The position numbers were made by a program, and so were the translations under genes. DNA of 64,000 nt. It comes from Clostridiales bacterium. GTDB lineage: Bacteria; Bacillota; Clostridia; Christensenellales; Aristaeellaceae. Shown in pieces: positions 23,113-32,300 of the stretch (position 1 is the first letter of the stretch; every line of letters starts with the position of its first letter). The stretch spans positions 2,480,001-2,544,000 of the forward strand of contig CP069419.1 in NCBI GenBank assembly GCA_017569285.1, read 5' to 3'. The notes under the pieces were generated by a model. It made no database searches. It was not told the DNA's origin and saw nothing but the letters and a program-made list of their open reading frames with translations.

Positions 23113-24810
23113 ATGATCCGGTTCAGTGAAATGCCTTATGAACGCCCGGATGTTGAAGGACTGAAAGCGGCGGTGGAGGAAGCCACCCGAAAGGTGCGCG
23201 AAGCGAAGAGCGCCGCGGAGGTCCGGGACGCCTATTTCGCACTGCAGGAAAAGGAAGAGGCTTCCGATACCCTGTACAGCCTGGCGTATGTGCGGAATAC
23301 GATCGACACGAACGACGCCTTCTATGAAGGGGAAATCAAATGGCTGCAGGCAGCCTTTGCGGAAGCGATTCCGCAGTTCAACGCGTGGAAGAAGGCCCTG
23401 GCGGAATCCCCGTTCCGCGGGGAGCTGGAAGCGGAATTCGGAAAGCAGCTGTTCCGGAAGATCGATGCCGGCCTGATGACCAGCGACGAGCGGATTATCC
23501 AGGAGACCATCCGCGAGGGCGAGCTGCGCCAGGCGTACCAGAAGGCAACGGCGGTTGCGTCCACGGATTTCCGCGGGGAGAAGTGCAATTTCTACGGCCT
23601 GCTGAAGCATATGGAGAGCACAGACCGGGCAGAACGGAAGGAAGCCTTTGAAGCCTGGGCGGCGCTGTATGAGCAGATCAGCGGGACGCTGGAGGAACAG
23701 TACGGCGAGATGGTGCGCCTGCGGGACGCGAAGGCGAAGAAGATGGGCTTCGCGACCTATACCGACATGGCGTATATCGCCCGCAGCCGGTTTGATTACA
23801 AGCGGGAGGACGCCGCGCGGTTCCGGGAACAGGTGCGGACCATCATCACTCCGGCAGTGGCGGAAATCCGGGAAGCGCAGCGGAAACGGCTGGGCGTGGA
23901 CAAGCTCCGCTATTACGATGAGGCCCTGAAATTCCCGGACGGCAACGCCGTTCCCATCGGCACGGAAAAGGAACTGGTGGAAAAGGCCCGGAAGATGTAC
24001 CGGGAAATGAGCCCGGAAACCGGCGAATTCTTCGATTTCATGACGGAGTACGGGCTGTTTGACCTGGAGACGAAGCCCGGAAAGCGGATGGGCGGATACA
24101 TGACCAGCTTCCCGGGATACAAGGCGCCGTTCATCTTCAGCAATTTCAACGGGACCCAGGCGGATGTGGACGTGCTGACCCATGAGGCGGGCCATGCCTT
24201 CCAGGGATATCTGGCCATGCGGTCCATCCCGGTGGCGGAGCTGACCGGCTCCACGGCGGAAATCAACGAGATCCATTCCATGAGCATGGAGCATTTCGCC
24301 TATCCCTGGATGGAACTGTTCTTCGGCGAAAACGCGGAGAAGTATATCACGGCGCACCTGGTGGGCGCGCTGTGCACGATCCCGTACCTGGTGAGCGTGG
24401 ACGAATTCCAGCACGAGGTGTACGCGAACCCGGACAGCACACCCGCGGACTGGCGGAGATACTGGCGGGAGATTGAAAAGAAGTATATGCCCTGGCGGGA
24501 TTATGACGGAAATGAGTTCCTGGAGGGCGGCGGCTTCTGGATGCAGAAGCAGCATATCTTCCTGTATCCGTTCTATTACATCGAATACGCACTGTCCCAG
24601 ATCTGCGCGTTCCAGTACTACGGGCGCATGAAGGAAGACCGGAAGGCGGCCTGGGAGGATTACCTCCGGCTGTGCCGTGCCGGCGGGACGAAGGGATACT
24701 ATGAGCTGCTGGAGACCGGGAATCTGCTGAACCCCTTCCGGGACGGCACGGTGGAAAAGAGCACAGCGCATGTGATTGAGGAAATCCGCCGGCGGTATAT
24801 CCGGGGCTGA
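23113..24810 (+). CDS. M3 family oligoendopeptidase (PepF-like)
   Basis: A 565-residue zinc peptidase. The catalytic HEAGH motif is at 357-361 in VLTHEAGHAFQGY, with the third zinc ligand expected in EINEIHSMSMEHF about 25 residues later. Size and lack of a signal peptide fit cytoplasmic PepF-type oligoendopeptidases that trim short peptides. The gene stands 33 bases ahead of a secreted SH3 protein and may be co-transcribed with it. Confidence 0.93.
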   Translation: MIRFSEMPYERPDVEGLKAAVEEATRKVREAKSAAEVRDAYFALQEKEEASDTLYSLAYVRNTIDTNDAFYEGEIKWLQAAFAEAIPQFNAWKKALAESPFRGELEAEFGKQLFRKIDAGLMTSDERIIQETIREGELRQAYQKATAVASTDFRGEKCNFYGLLKHMESTDRAERKEAFEAWAALYEQISGTLEEQYGEMVRLRDAKAKKMGFATYTDMAYIARSRFDYKREDAARFREQVRTIITPAVAEIREAQRKRLGVDKLRYYDEALKFPDGNAVPIGTEKELVEKARKMYREMSPETGEFFDFMTEYGLFDLETKPGKRMGGYMTSFPGYKAPFIFSNFNGTQADVDVLTHEAGHAFQGYLAMRSIPVAELTGSTAEINEIHSMSMEHFAYPWMELFFGENAEKYITAHLVGALCTIPYLVSVDEFQHEVYANPDSTPADWRRYWREIEKKYMPWRDYDGNEFLEGGGFWMQKQHIFLYPFYYIEYALSQICAFQYYGRMKEDRKAAWEDYLRLCRAGGTKGYYELLETGNLLNPFRDGTVEKSTAHVIEEIRRRYIRG

Positions 24811-24843
24811 GACGGACGAAAACAGACAGAGGAGGGAATCCGA

Positions 24844-25611
24844 ATGATTGGGAAAACGGGCTGGAAGATGCGCGCCGGGATTTTTGCCTGCATTGTGCTT
24901 TTTGCGATGCTGGTGCTCACCGGGGCGGCTTTTGCGGATGACGAGGAGCTGGAAGAGCTGATTCCCGGCATCTGGACCGCCACGGACGAGGTCCAGGACG
25001 AAGGCGGGGAACCGCGGGAAGTGACCGAAACCGTTGAGTTTTCGGAGGACGGCACGCTGACCGCACTGTTTGAGAGCAAGGACGGCAGCTTCGCGTATAC
25101 CTACACGGGCACCTGGACGTTTGAACTGGTGACCGGGGGAATGGACCGGCTGACGCTGTATTTCTCCTCGACCGACAACCCGGAATATGCCGGCAGCGAC
25201 TACAGCGTGGAATGCGCGTACAACGTCTACTCGGAAGCATGGCCGGAAGACAATGTGTATATCACGTACCTGATCATCGAGGATACCGGGGAGGATGACG
25301 GAGTCACATCCCCCTTTGAGAACGCCTACGGCTATGACGGCACGGCGCTGCGCCGGGAAGAGGGACCGAACATGCAGGTGGTGAACTGCAGCGAGTACGT
25401 TTCCCTGCGGAAGGCGGCGGACAAGTCATCCGCCCGGATTGAGAAGGTGCCGCTGGGGGCGCTGGTGCTGGCCTATCCCGAAGAGGAACAGAACGGATTT
25501 ATCCTGTGCGTATATCACAGCGAATACGGATACATCCTGGCGGACTACCTGGCGCCGGTGGATGAAATCCTGGAAGAAGCGGAAGAAACGGGAGAAACTG
25601 CAGAAGAATAA
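24844..25611 (+). CDS. Secreted protein with C-terminal SH3-like domain
   Basis: A 255-residue exported protein. A signal peptide (1-31, cleavage after AFA) is followed by a lipocalin-like beta domain (about 40-165: IPGIWTATDE, TVEFSEDGTLTALFES, YTGTWTFEL) and a bacterial SH3 domain (178-240: VVNCSEYVSLRKAADKSSAR, then GYILADYLAP). Such SH3 domains bind peptidoglycan or protein ligands. The tail is very acidic (EEAEETGETAEE). No enzyme motif is seen. Confidence 0.75.
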   Translation: MIGKTGWKMRAGIFACIVLFAMLVLTGAAFADDEELEELIPGIWTATDEVQDEGGEPREVTETVEFSEDGTLTALFESKDGSFAYTYTGTWTFELVTGGMDRLTLYFSSTDNPEYAGSDYSVECAYNVYSEAWPEDNVYITYLIIEDTGEDDGVTSPFENAYGYDGTALRREEGPNMQVVNCSEYVSLRKAADKSSARIEKVPLGALVLAYPEEEQNGFILCVYHSEYGYILADYLAPVDEILEEAEETGETAEE

Positions 25612-25620
25612 CCCTAACGA

Positions 25621-25655
25621 AAAAGGCCCTGCCGGAATGCCGGCAAGGCCTTTTT
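25621..25655 (+). terminator. Rho-independent terminator
   Basis: AAAAGGCC-TGCCGG pairs with CCGGCA-GGCCTTTTT, 9 bases after the SH3 protein stop. Confidence 0.92.
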
Positions 25656-25807
25656 CTTTCTGCTTTTTTACGGTTTTTCCGCAGAAATTCCGCGGAATTC
25701 TGCCAAAACAAGCTGAACCAGTGCTGATTTGTCCATTTTTAGGTGGACATCTGTTGGACACGGTACGGTATATTGGTTTCGGAAAGAGGCAAGGAGTGTG
25801 GCAGGCC

Positions 25808-26965
25808 ATGGAAGAGCAGCGGAAAGCAAAGAACCGGCTGATGACGATCATCGCACTGGTGGTGCTGGCGGCAGTGATCATATTCGCGGTGGTTTACTAC
25901 CTGAACAGGGACCGGACCGCGCCGGCAGTGCAGCCGGTTAAACCGGCCACGGAGCTGGGCGAATACTGGACCGAGGGATCCGAAGCGGCGCAGAGCCTGC
26001 GGGACTATGTGGCGAAGGTGACCGACCCGAAGGACACAGCGAACTTCATTCCTGAAAAAGACCGGATCGCCGTGTTCGACATGGACGGGACGCTGGTGTG
26101 CGAAACCTACTACACCTACTTCGATACGATGATGTTCATCGAGTATTGCCTGAACGACCATCCGGAACGGGTGTCGGACGAGCTGAAGCAGGCGGCGGCT
26201 GAGATTAAGCCGGGATACACGGCGGGGGAAGAACTGGCACGGAACTTCGCCAAGGCCTTTGCCGGGATGACGATGGAGGAGTTCCACGACTACATCGTTG
26301 AATTCGGGCAGAAGAAAACCGCAAGCTTCAACAACATGCGGTACATCGACAACACCTACCTGCCGATGGCGGAGGTGGTGAAGTACCTGTACGACAACGG
26401 ATTCACGATCTACGTGATCAGCGGAACGGAACGCACCACCACCCGGGTGGTGGTAGCCAACTCCCTGTTCAAGGATTATGTGACGCCGAACCACGTGATC
26501 GGCACCGACTTTGAAGTGAAGCAGAAGGGGCACGAAGAAGAAGCCTCCAACATGAACTTCAAGTATGAAAACGGCGACGAGCTGGTGCTGACCGGCGGGT
26601 TCATCCAGAAGAACCTGAACGGCAACAAGTCCATCTACATCGAACGGGAGATCGGGCAGCGGCCGGTGCTGGCATTCGGAAACAGCGGAAGCGACACCAG
26701 CATGATGAACTACACGATCGACAGCCGGAACCCCTATCCGGCGCAGGCGTACATGGTGGTCGCCGACGACAACGTGCGGGAATGGGGCAAACAGGACTGG
26801 GAAACCAAGTCCGAAGAATACCGGGCGAAGGGATATATCCCGATCTCCATGAAGAACGATTTCGCGCAGATCTATCCGGACGGAGTCGTTCCGGCGGAGG
26901 AGCAGTACGTGGAGCCGGAATGGACCGCGGAACCCGAAAAGGAAGAGCTGCCGAACGCGGCGTAA
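25808..26965 (+). CDS. Membrane-anchored HAD-superfamily phosphatase
   Basis: A 385-residue protein with an N-terminal membrane anchor (13-31) and a HAD domain facing outward. Motif I is FDMDGTLVCET (Asp91 nucleophile, Asp93), motif II YVISGTER, and motif IV AFGNSGSDTSMM. The layout resembles phosphoserine-phosphatase-like HADs. Substrate unknown. ATG 25808 is 10 bases past AAGGAG; an in-frame GTG at 25796 is the alternative. The C-terminus is rich in Pro and Glu (EEQYVEPEWTAEPEKEE). Two very small genes follow within 65 and 260 bases. Confidence 0.85.
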   Translation: MEEQRKAKNRLMTIIALVVLAAVIIFAVVYYLNRDRTAPAVQPVKPATELGEYWTEGSEAAQSLRDYVAKVTDPKDTANFIPEKDRIAVFDMDGTLVCETYYTYFDTMMFIEYCLNDHPERVSDELKQAAAEIKPGYTAGEELARNFAKAFAGMTMEEFHDYIVEFGQKKTASFNNMRYIDNTYLPMAEVVKYLYDNGFTIYVISGTERTTTRVVVANSLFKDYVTPNHVIGTDFEVKQKGHEEEASNMNFKYENGDELVLTGGFIQKNLNGNKSIYIEREIGQRPVLAFGNSGSDTSMMNYTIDSRNPYPAQAYMVVADDNVREWGKQDWETKSEEYRAKGYIPISMKNDFAQIYPDGVVPAEEQYVEPEWTAEPEKEELPNAA

Positions 26966-27028
26966 AGCCGGGAAATAAAGAAGGAATCACGGGGAAAAGG
27001 TCCCCTGAAATTGAAGGAGGATACAGCA

Positions 27029-27190
27029 ATGACGGACAACATGATCAACACCAACCGGAAAGAAAGCATCAAGGCCCAGGCGAACGGAAAAACCGAGAAG
27101 CCGTTCAAGAGGCAGGAACGCATGATGGACCGGAACAAGCTGATTGTGGACGCTTACCTGCTGGAGCTTACCCGCGTGAACTTCCATTGA
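27029..27190 (+). CDS. Small basic protein of unknown function
   Basis: A 53-residue protein with an excellent TGAAGGAGG ribosome site. The first half is basic and rich in Asn/Lys (NTNRKESIKAQANGKTEK); the second forms a likely amphipathic helix (RMMDRNKLIVDAYLLELTRV). No family is recognised. It sits 63 bases after the HAD phosphatase and 32 before another tiny gene, so the three are probably one transcript. Confidence 0.6.
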   Translation: MTDNMINTNRKESIKAQANGKTEKPFKRQERMMDRNKLIVDAYLLELTRVNFH

Positions 27191-27222
27191 CCGGCCTGTT
27201 CCGGCTGAAAGGGAAAAAGCAT

Positions 27223-27387
27223 ATGGAAAATGCAAAGGAAGAAATAATCGAGGAAGAAGAGGAAGACTGCAAGCCCCTCACCGATGAGGAGTTTGCGGAA
27301 TTCCAGAAGGAAGAAGCGCGCAAGGAAAAGAAGATTTTCGGGATCTTCGAAGCGATCTGGGACGCGATTACCGTTTTCTTTACCTGA
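27223..27387 (+). CDS. Small acidic protein with hydrophobic C-terminal helix
   Basis: A 54-residue protein: a very acidic N-terminus (EEIIEEEEEDCKPLTDEEF), a lysine turn (EARKEKK) and a hydrophobic amphipathic end (IFGIFEAIWDAITVFFT) that could associate with a membrane. The ribosome site (AAAGGGA) is modest. A clear terminator follows 22 bases after the stop. No family recognised. Confidence 0.6.
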   Translation: MENAKEEIIEEEEEDCKPLTDEEFAEFQKEEARKEKKIFGIFEAIWDAITVFFT

Positions 27388-27409
27388 ACAGGCAGCGCCT
27401 GTATGAAAA

Positions 27410-27437
27410 GCGCCGGGGGACGAACCCCGGCGCCTTT
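27410..27437 (+). terminator. Rho-independent terminator
   Basis: GCGCCGGGG pairs with CCCCGGCGC around GACGAA, followed by a short CTTTG run. Confidence 0.8.
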
Positions 27438-27451
27438 GTGATGCCTGAAAA

Positions 27452-27482
27452 TGAAACAATGGGGACTGTCCCCAACGTTTCA
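27452..27482. repeat. REP-like dyad, TGAAAC flavour
   Basis: A 31-base palindrome with TGAAAC and GTTTCA tips and a TGGGGACTGTCCCCA core, in the gap between convergent genes. Same flavour as 5952-5982 and 39856-39886. Confidence 0.85.
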
Positions 27483-27487
27483 TTGCT

Positions 27488-28300
27488 TCACTGGGCAACA
27501 TCCCCGGAGGCACGCTTGCGAAGGGCGGCCATATGGTCGGAGGGAAGGACACCGATTTCGGCCATGAAGGCCCGGCGGAAGGTGCGCATGTTGGCATAGC
27601 CGCAGATGCCGCAGATTTCCGTGAGCGTCAGGTTCGGGTCCCGCATGAGCAGGCGGGCGCGCTCGATGCGGATGGCGTTGATGAACTGCCGGAAATGGGT
27701 GTGCAGGCGCTCCGAGAAGAAATGGGACAGGTGGGAAACGCTGATGCCCAGGGCGCGGGAGGTGCTCTCCAGGGTGATCTCCTCCAGGGCATGCTCGGAA
27801 ATATAGCTGATGATCCGGTAGCCGATTCCGCGGTCGCTGTAGTCATAGACCGGATGGTAGGTGAGGTTGGGAAGGATTCCGGCCAGGAGCACATGCAGGT
27901 GCGCGATGCACATGGCCAGGTTTTCCTCCATGTTCAGATGGTTCAGCCGGTCCGCTGAAAGGCGCAGGTCCACGCTGGTCTTCCCGGCAGGGAGGACCGC
28001 ACAGTCCGGCTGCAGGCCGCGGAAGGTGCCGGCGTATTCCGGGATGATATCCGGGGGAAAGATGGCCACGAGCCCGCCGACGTCCTCGCTGAGCTCATCA
28101 TAGCTGTGTGTGACCAGCGGGGAGACCACTGCCGCGTCGCCGGGACTCAGCCGGTACGGAACACCGTCGATGGTCATGACGGCGGAACCCCGGGCCAGGA
28201 TGACAAGCTCCGCCTCGGAATGCACATGGGCGGGGAAGGTGGAATGGGTCATTTCCCCGATAAACAGCCGTTCCGGCCGCTGCTCGTAGAATGTTGCCAA
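27488..28300 (-). CDS. AraC-family transcriptional regulator with cupin sensor domain
   Basis: A 270-residue regulator: an N-terminal cupin (about 10-90: FPAHVHSEAELVILARGSAVMTIDGVPYRLSPGDAAVVSP) and a C-terminal AraC double helix-turn-helix (about 165-262: LESTSRALGISVSHLSHFF and LTEICGICGYANMRTFRRAF). TTG 28300 is chosen since AAGGAGG lies 6 bases before it and the cupin begins right after; the frame remains open to 28411 through promoter-like sequence. It is divergent from the first LplB/LplC operon and is its likely sugar-responsive activator. Confidence 0.9.
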   Translation of the reverse strand: MATFYEQRPERLFIGEMTHSTFPAHVHSEAELVILARGSAVMTIDGVPYRLSPGDAAVVSPLVTHSYDELSEDVGGLVAIFPPDIIPEYAGTFRGLQPDCAVLPAGKTSVDLRLSADRLNHLNMEENLAMCIAHLHVLLAGILPNLTYHPVYDYSDRGIGYRIISYISEHALEEITLESTSRALGISVSHLSHFFSERLHTHFRQFINAIRIERARLLMRDPNLTLTEICGICGYANMRTFRRAFMAEIGVLPSDHMAALRKRASGDVAQ

Positions 28301-28334
28301 AGGCTGCCTCCTTAACGCGGATTTGTTTTTTGTC

Positions 28335-28365
28335 CCTTCCGGGCCTGAACCCGGAAGGATTTTTT
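28335..28365 (+). terminator. Terminator-like hairpin in the divergent gap
   Basis: CCTTCCGGG (28335-28343) pairs with CCCGGAAGG (28350-28358), followed by ATTTTTTC on the plus strand. It lies upstream of the plus-strand operon promoter, so it would stop transcripts running antisense to the AraC gene. Confidence 0.6.
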
Positions 28366-28473
28366 CGTTTGATCTATTGTGATCTGACTTATTGTAAACC
28401 ATTTTGAACAAAAATCCAATATATTTGAACTGTCCGAGTGCAAATTTTGTCCCATAAAACTAAAAAAATGGTG

Positions 28474-28502
28474 TTGTGGCACTTTATTCCGGATGATAGA
28501 CT
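28474..28502 (+). promoter_or_regulatory. Probable promoter of the first sugar ABC operon
   Basis: TTGTGG (28474-28479) and TAGACT (28497-28502) with a 17-base spacer, plus a TG one base before the -10 (extended -10). The poor -35 fits an activator-dependent promoter, for example the divergent AraC regulator. Confidence 0.5.
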
Positions 28503-28570
28503 AAACACAATTCAGAGGGAAAAATTCGATAAAACGCCGGGAACGGCAGAAACAGCAGGAGGTGAAAACA

Positions 28571-29491
28571 ATGCAGCGGATGAGTCCCAAGAAAAGGCGC
28601 TCGCTGATTGAGTTTACCTATATCCTGCCGTTTATCCTGCTGGTGGCGCTGTTCTCCTATTTCCCGCTGTACGGCTGGGTTTACGCATTCCATGATTTCG
28701 TGCCGCCGAAGCCGATCAGCAATGAAACCTTTGTCGGCCTCAAGTGGTTTTCCAGCCTGTTCTCCAATCCGGTCAAGACCCGGGACGTGATCCGCGTAAT
28801 GCGGAACACCCTGGCGATGAGCGGCATCTCACTGGCGTTCAGCTGGTTCCCGATGATCTTCGCGGTGTTCCTCAACGAAATCAAGAGCAAACCCTACCGC
28901 AAGTTCGTCCAGACGGCGACGACCCTGCCGAACTTCATTTCCTGGGTCCTGGTGTTCTCCATTGCGTTCCACGTGTTCGGATCCAACGGCGCGGTGAACA
29001 AGGTCCTGCAGGACCTGGGATGGATCAGCACGCCGATTTCCTTCCTGAAATCATCGGATCACGTCTGGTTCCGGATGTGGCTGTGGCTGACCTGGAAGAA
29101 TGCCGGCTGGGCGGCGATTATGTACCTGGCCGCGATCTCCGCCATCGATGAGCAGATGATCGAGGCTGCCAAGGTGGACGGCGCGACCCGGATGAAGGTC
29201 ATCTGGCATATCACGATTCCCAGCATCCTGCCGACGTACTTCGTCATCGTGATGCTGAACATCGCCAGCTTCCTGTCGAACGGCATGGAGCAGTACTACG
29301 TGTTCCAGAATGACTTCAACCGGGAATGGGTGGAAGTGCTGGACCTGTATGTTTACAACTACGCTACGGCCGGACGGGGCAACTACCCGCTGGCCACGGC
29401 GATCAGTATCCTCAAGAGTATCGTGAGCATCTTCCTGCTGACCGGCGCGAACACCGCGTCCAAGCTGATCCGCGGGGAAAGCTTTATCTGA
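28571..29491 (+). CDS. Sugar ABC transporter permease, LplB type
   Basis: A 306-residue permease with six transmembrane helices. The EAA loop that docks the ATPase reads EQMIEAAKVDGATRMKVIWHITIPSILP. Sequence layout (ILPFILLVALFSYFPLYGWVYAFHDF at the start) matches LplB/YtcP-type importers for oligosaccharides. ATG 28571 is 8 bases past AGGAGG. It partners the LplC-type permease and binding protein downstream; the ATPase is not in the operon and is probably a shared MsmX-like protein encoded elsewhere. Confidence 0.92.
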   Translation: MQRMSPKKRRSLIEFTYILPFILLVALFSYFPLYGWVYAFHDFVPPKPISNETFVGLKWFSSLFSNPVKTRDVIRVMRNTLAMSGISLAFSWFPMIFAVFLNEIKSKPYRKFVQTATTLPNFISWVLVFSIAFHVFGSNGAVNKVLQDLGWISTPISFLKSSDHVWFRMWLWLTWKNAGWAAIMYLAAISAIDEQMIEAAKVDGATRMKVIWHITIPSILPTYFVIVMLNIASFLSNGMEQYYVFQNDFNREWVEVLDLYVYNYATAGRGNYPLATAISILKSIVSIFLLTGANTASKLIRGESFI

Positions 29492-29528
29492 TCCCGGAAG
29501 AAGAAAAACAGAAAGGAGGGGAAACGGC

Positions 29529-30479
29529 ATGACCGGAAAGGCTTCGGACAAGATTGAACTGCATGACAAGCATAAAGCGAAGATCCGCCGCTCGCCCGGC
29601 GACTATGTGATCAGCTTTATCACGTATGTGGTTTACGCGTTCTTTGCCTTTGTGTGCGTTTACCCCTTCTACTACATCATCATCAACTCCATCAGCGCGA
29701 ACAACCTGAGCGACAGCGGCAAGGTGATCTTCTACCCGATGGAGATCCACTTTACCAACTACAAAAACCTGGCCAATATCCCCGGACTGACCACCGCCGC
29801 CTATATCTCCGTGCTGCGTACGGTGATCGGTACGGTGCTGATCGTGGTGGTGGCGGCATTCCTGGGCTATATGTTCACCCGGGAAACCCTGTGGAAGCGG
29901 AAGTTCTGGTACCGGTTCGTGGTGGCAACGATGTATTTCAACGCCGGCGTCATCCCGTGGTACCTGACCATGAAGCTGCTGGGCCTGACCAACAACTTCT
30001 GGGGATACATTTTCCCGATGGTGGTCCAGCCGTTCTATATCATCCTGTGCAAGACCTACTGCGAAAGCGTGCCCAAGGAGCTGCAGGACGCCGGTGAAAT
30101 CGACGGCGCCGGCACGCTGCGCATCTTCTTTTCGATTATGCTGCCGGTTATCAAGCCGATCCTTGCGACGATTGCGATCTTCGCCGCGGTGGCGCACTGG
30201 AATTCCTTCCAGGATACGCTGCTGCTGATGACGGACGAGAAGCTGTTTACCCTGCAGTTCCAGCTGTATCAGTACATTACCCGGGCCAGCAGCCTGAAGG
30301 CCCTGGTGAATTCGAGCACCAGCGCGTCCGCCATGGCGGCGATCCTGGCGCAGTCCGCGACAGCAACTTCCATCCGCATGACCGTTACGGTTGTGGTTGT
30401 GCTGCCCGTGATGATGATTTATCCGTTCTTCCAGCGGTTCTTTACGAAAGGCATCATGATAGGAGCAGTGAAAGGTTAA
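29529..30479 (+). CDS. Sugar ABC transporter permease, LplC/YtcP type
   Basis: A 316-residue six-span permease. The EAA loop is PKELQDAGEIDGAGTLRIFFSIMLPVIKP and the protein ends with the family signature FTKGIMIGAVKG. It forms the heterodimeric channel with the preceding LplB-type protein. A GGAGGGG ribosome site precedes ATG 29529. Confidence 0.93.
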   Translation: MTGKASDKIELHDKHKAKIRRSPGDYVISFITYVVYAFFAFVCVYPFYYIIINSISANNLSDSGKVIFYPMEIHFTNYKNLANIPGLTTAAYISVLRTVIGTVLIVVVAAFLGYMFTRETLWKRKFWYRFVVATMYFNAGVIPWYLTMKLLGLTNNFWGYIFPMVVQPFYIILCKTYCESVPKELQDAGEIDGAGTLRIFFSIMLPVIKPILATIAIFAAVAHWNSFQDTLLLMTDEKLFTLQFQLYQYITRASSLKALVNSSTSASAMAAILAQSATATSIRMTVTVVVVLPVMMIYPFFQRFFTKGIMIGAVKG

Positions 30480-30559
30480 CCTTTCACTGTTCACATCCCA
30501 TTTCTTTTGTCGATGAAGGCGGACTGCCTTACATCATATATTTAAAGGAGGGTACATTC

Positions 30560-32233
30560 ATGAAAAAGATCCTGTCAGTCCTGCTGATGATCGCCATGCT
30601 CCTGAGCCTGGTTTCCATCAGCGCGGCGGAAGGCGCAGAACCGACCGTCCTCACGTTCTACGATGAAGCCGCGAACTACCACGGCACCCAGTCCGGCTGG
30701 TTTGCCAAGGTTGTGAAAGACCGCTTCAACATCGAACTGAACATCATTGCCCCGCAGGTTGTCGGCAATGAAGTTTATACGACCCGCGCCATGGACGGAG
30801 ACCTGGGCGACATCGTGATCGTCGACAAGAGCAAGGTCAAGACCCTGGTCGCTGAAGGCCTGATCCGCCCGATCGATGAAATCGCCGGATGCGAGAACAT
30901 CATGCGGTTCAAGGATCAGATCGACGTTTACAACAAGGAACTGACCGGTGAAGACGGAAAGTACTATGGCATCCCCGCTGAGATGACCGACACCGCCCCG
31001 GACACCCTGACCGATGACGTGATCTACTCCAGCCCGCAGCTGCGCTGGGACCTGTACGAAGCGGTCGGCGCTCCGGAAATCGCGGACCTGGACGGCCTGC
31101 TGGACGTGCTGGCCAAGATCCATGAAATCCATCCCACCGAAGGTGAAGACAAGGCTTACGGCCTGTCCCTGTGGCCTGACTGGGACGGCAACGACAACAT
31201 GATCGGTATCGCCAACGTGGTCCAGCTGACCACCTGGTACAACGAGAAGATCAAGGGCTCCGCGATCCTGAAGGGCGACGGAACCTTCTCCGAAATCTAC
31301 AACAAGGACAATGCCTACTACAAGATCGCGAAGTTCCTGTTCAAGGCTAACCAGATGGGCCTGGTCGATCCGGAATCCGGTGAGCAGGACTGGAACGCGG
31401 TTGCCGCGAAGCTGTCCGCCCGCCGTGTGGACCTCATGTGGTACAGCTGGCAGCAGGGTTTCACCAACAGCAGTGATTACGCTGCCCAGGGTGCGACCTT
31501 CATCTTCATCCCCGTCGGCGACATGACCTTCTATGCGGACGCGGACCGTTACTACGGCGCGGACCGTGTGTGGGCGATCGGCTCCAAGGTGGAAGGCGAG
31601 AAGTACGACCTGATCCTGAAGTTCCTCGACTGGTATGCCAGCCCCGAAGGCATGACCTTCCAGCATGTTGGTATCGAAGGCCTGAACTACACCAAGAACG
31701 AAGACGGCACCTTCACCAAGCTGCATGATGACGCCCTGGCCCTGAACCTGGAAGTTCCGGAAGAGTACGGCGGCGGCGGATACAGTGACGGCAACAACGC
31801 CATCAACCAGTGGATCGGCGCGTCCATCTGCGTGAACCCCGACAACGGCGAGCGCTTCCCGATGAAGTTCTGGAAGTCCTACCAGGAGTGGGAACGTGAA
31901 AACGACAAGACCAAGGCTGCATGGCAGGCGAAGTTCGACGCCCTGAACCCCGTGGACTACATGAAGAAGCATGACATGCTGAAAGCCAGCCCCTCCGTTG
32001 GCTTTGCTGCGCCGGAAGACAGCCTGGACATCCAGTCCATGCGGGCTGACGTGAACAAGCAGCTGTGCACCTACACCTGGAAGATGATCTTCGCCAAGGA
32101 CGAAGCGGAATTCGACTCCCTGTGGGACGAGATGATCACCCAGATGGACGGCTTCGGCTACAAGGAACTGTATGCTTATGACTGCGGCGTCTACCAGGCT
32201 GAGGTGGACCTCAAGAACGCGGCCCTGAAGTAA
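30560..32233 (+). CDS. Extracellular solute-binding protein of the first sugar ABC importer
   Basis: A 557-residue periplasmic-binding-type protein (family 1 extracellular solute-binding). A signal peptide (about 1-22) has a SISA-AE signal-peptidase-I style end and no lipobox cysteine. Aromatic-rich segments (GLSLWPDWDGNDN, LMWYSWQQGF) suit sugar stacking. It delivers an oligosaccharide to the LplB/LplC channel. Codon use (CGC/CGT Arg, AAG Lys) suggests high expression. Absence of a lipid anchor is notable for a monoderm. Confidence 0.92.
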   Translation: MKKILSVLLMIAMLLSLVSISAAEGAEPTVLTFYDEAANYHGTQSGWFAKVVKDRFNIELNIIAPQVVGNEVYTTRAMDGDLGDIVIVDKSKVKTLVAEGLIRPIDEIAGCENIMRFKDQIDVYNKELTGEDGKYYGIPAEMTDTAPDTLTDDVIYSSPQLRWDLYEAVGAPEIADLDGLLDVLAKIHEIHPTEGEDKAYGLSLWPDWDGNDNMIGIANVVQLTTWYNEKIKGSAILKGDGTFSEIYNKDNAYYKIAKFLFKANQMGLVDPESGEQDWNAVAAKLSARRVDLMWYSWQQGFTNSSDYAAQGATFIFIPVGDMTFYADADRYYGADRVWAIGSKVEGEKYDLILKFLDWYASPEGMTFQHVGIEGLNYTKNEDGTFTKLHDDALALNLEVPEEYGGGGYSDGNNAINQWIGASICVNPDNGERFPMKFWKSYQEWERENDKTKAAWQAKFDALNPVDYMKKHDMLKASPSVGFAAPEDSLDIQSMRADVNKQLCTYTWKMIFAKDEAEFDSLWDEMITQMDGFGYKELYAYDCGVYQAEVDLKNAALK

Positions 32234-32253
32234 TTAACCTGAACTTGCCTCTT

Positions 32254-32285
32254 GGGGCGCCCTGTTAAAGGGCGCCCCATTTTTC
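32254..32285 (+). terminator. Rho-independent terminator of the first ABC operon
   Basis: GGGGCGCCC pairs with GGGCGCCCC around TGTTAAA, followed by ATTTTTC. Confidence 0.95.
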
Positions 32286-32300
32286 GTGTCAGTTCTGTTC

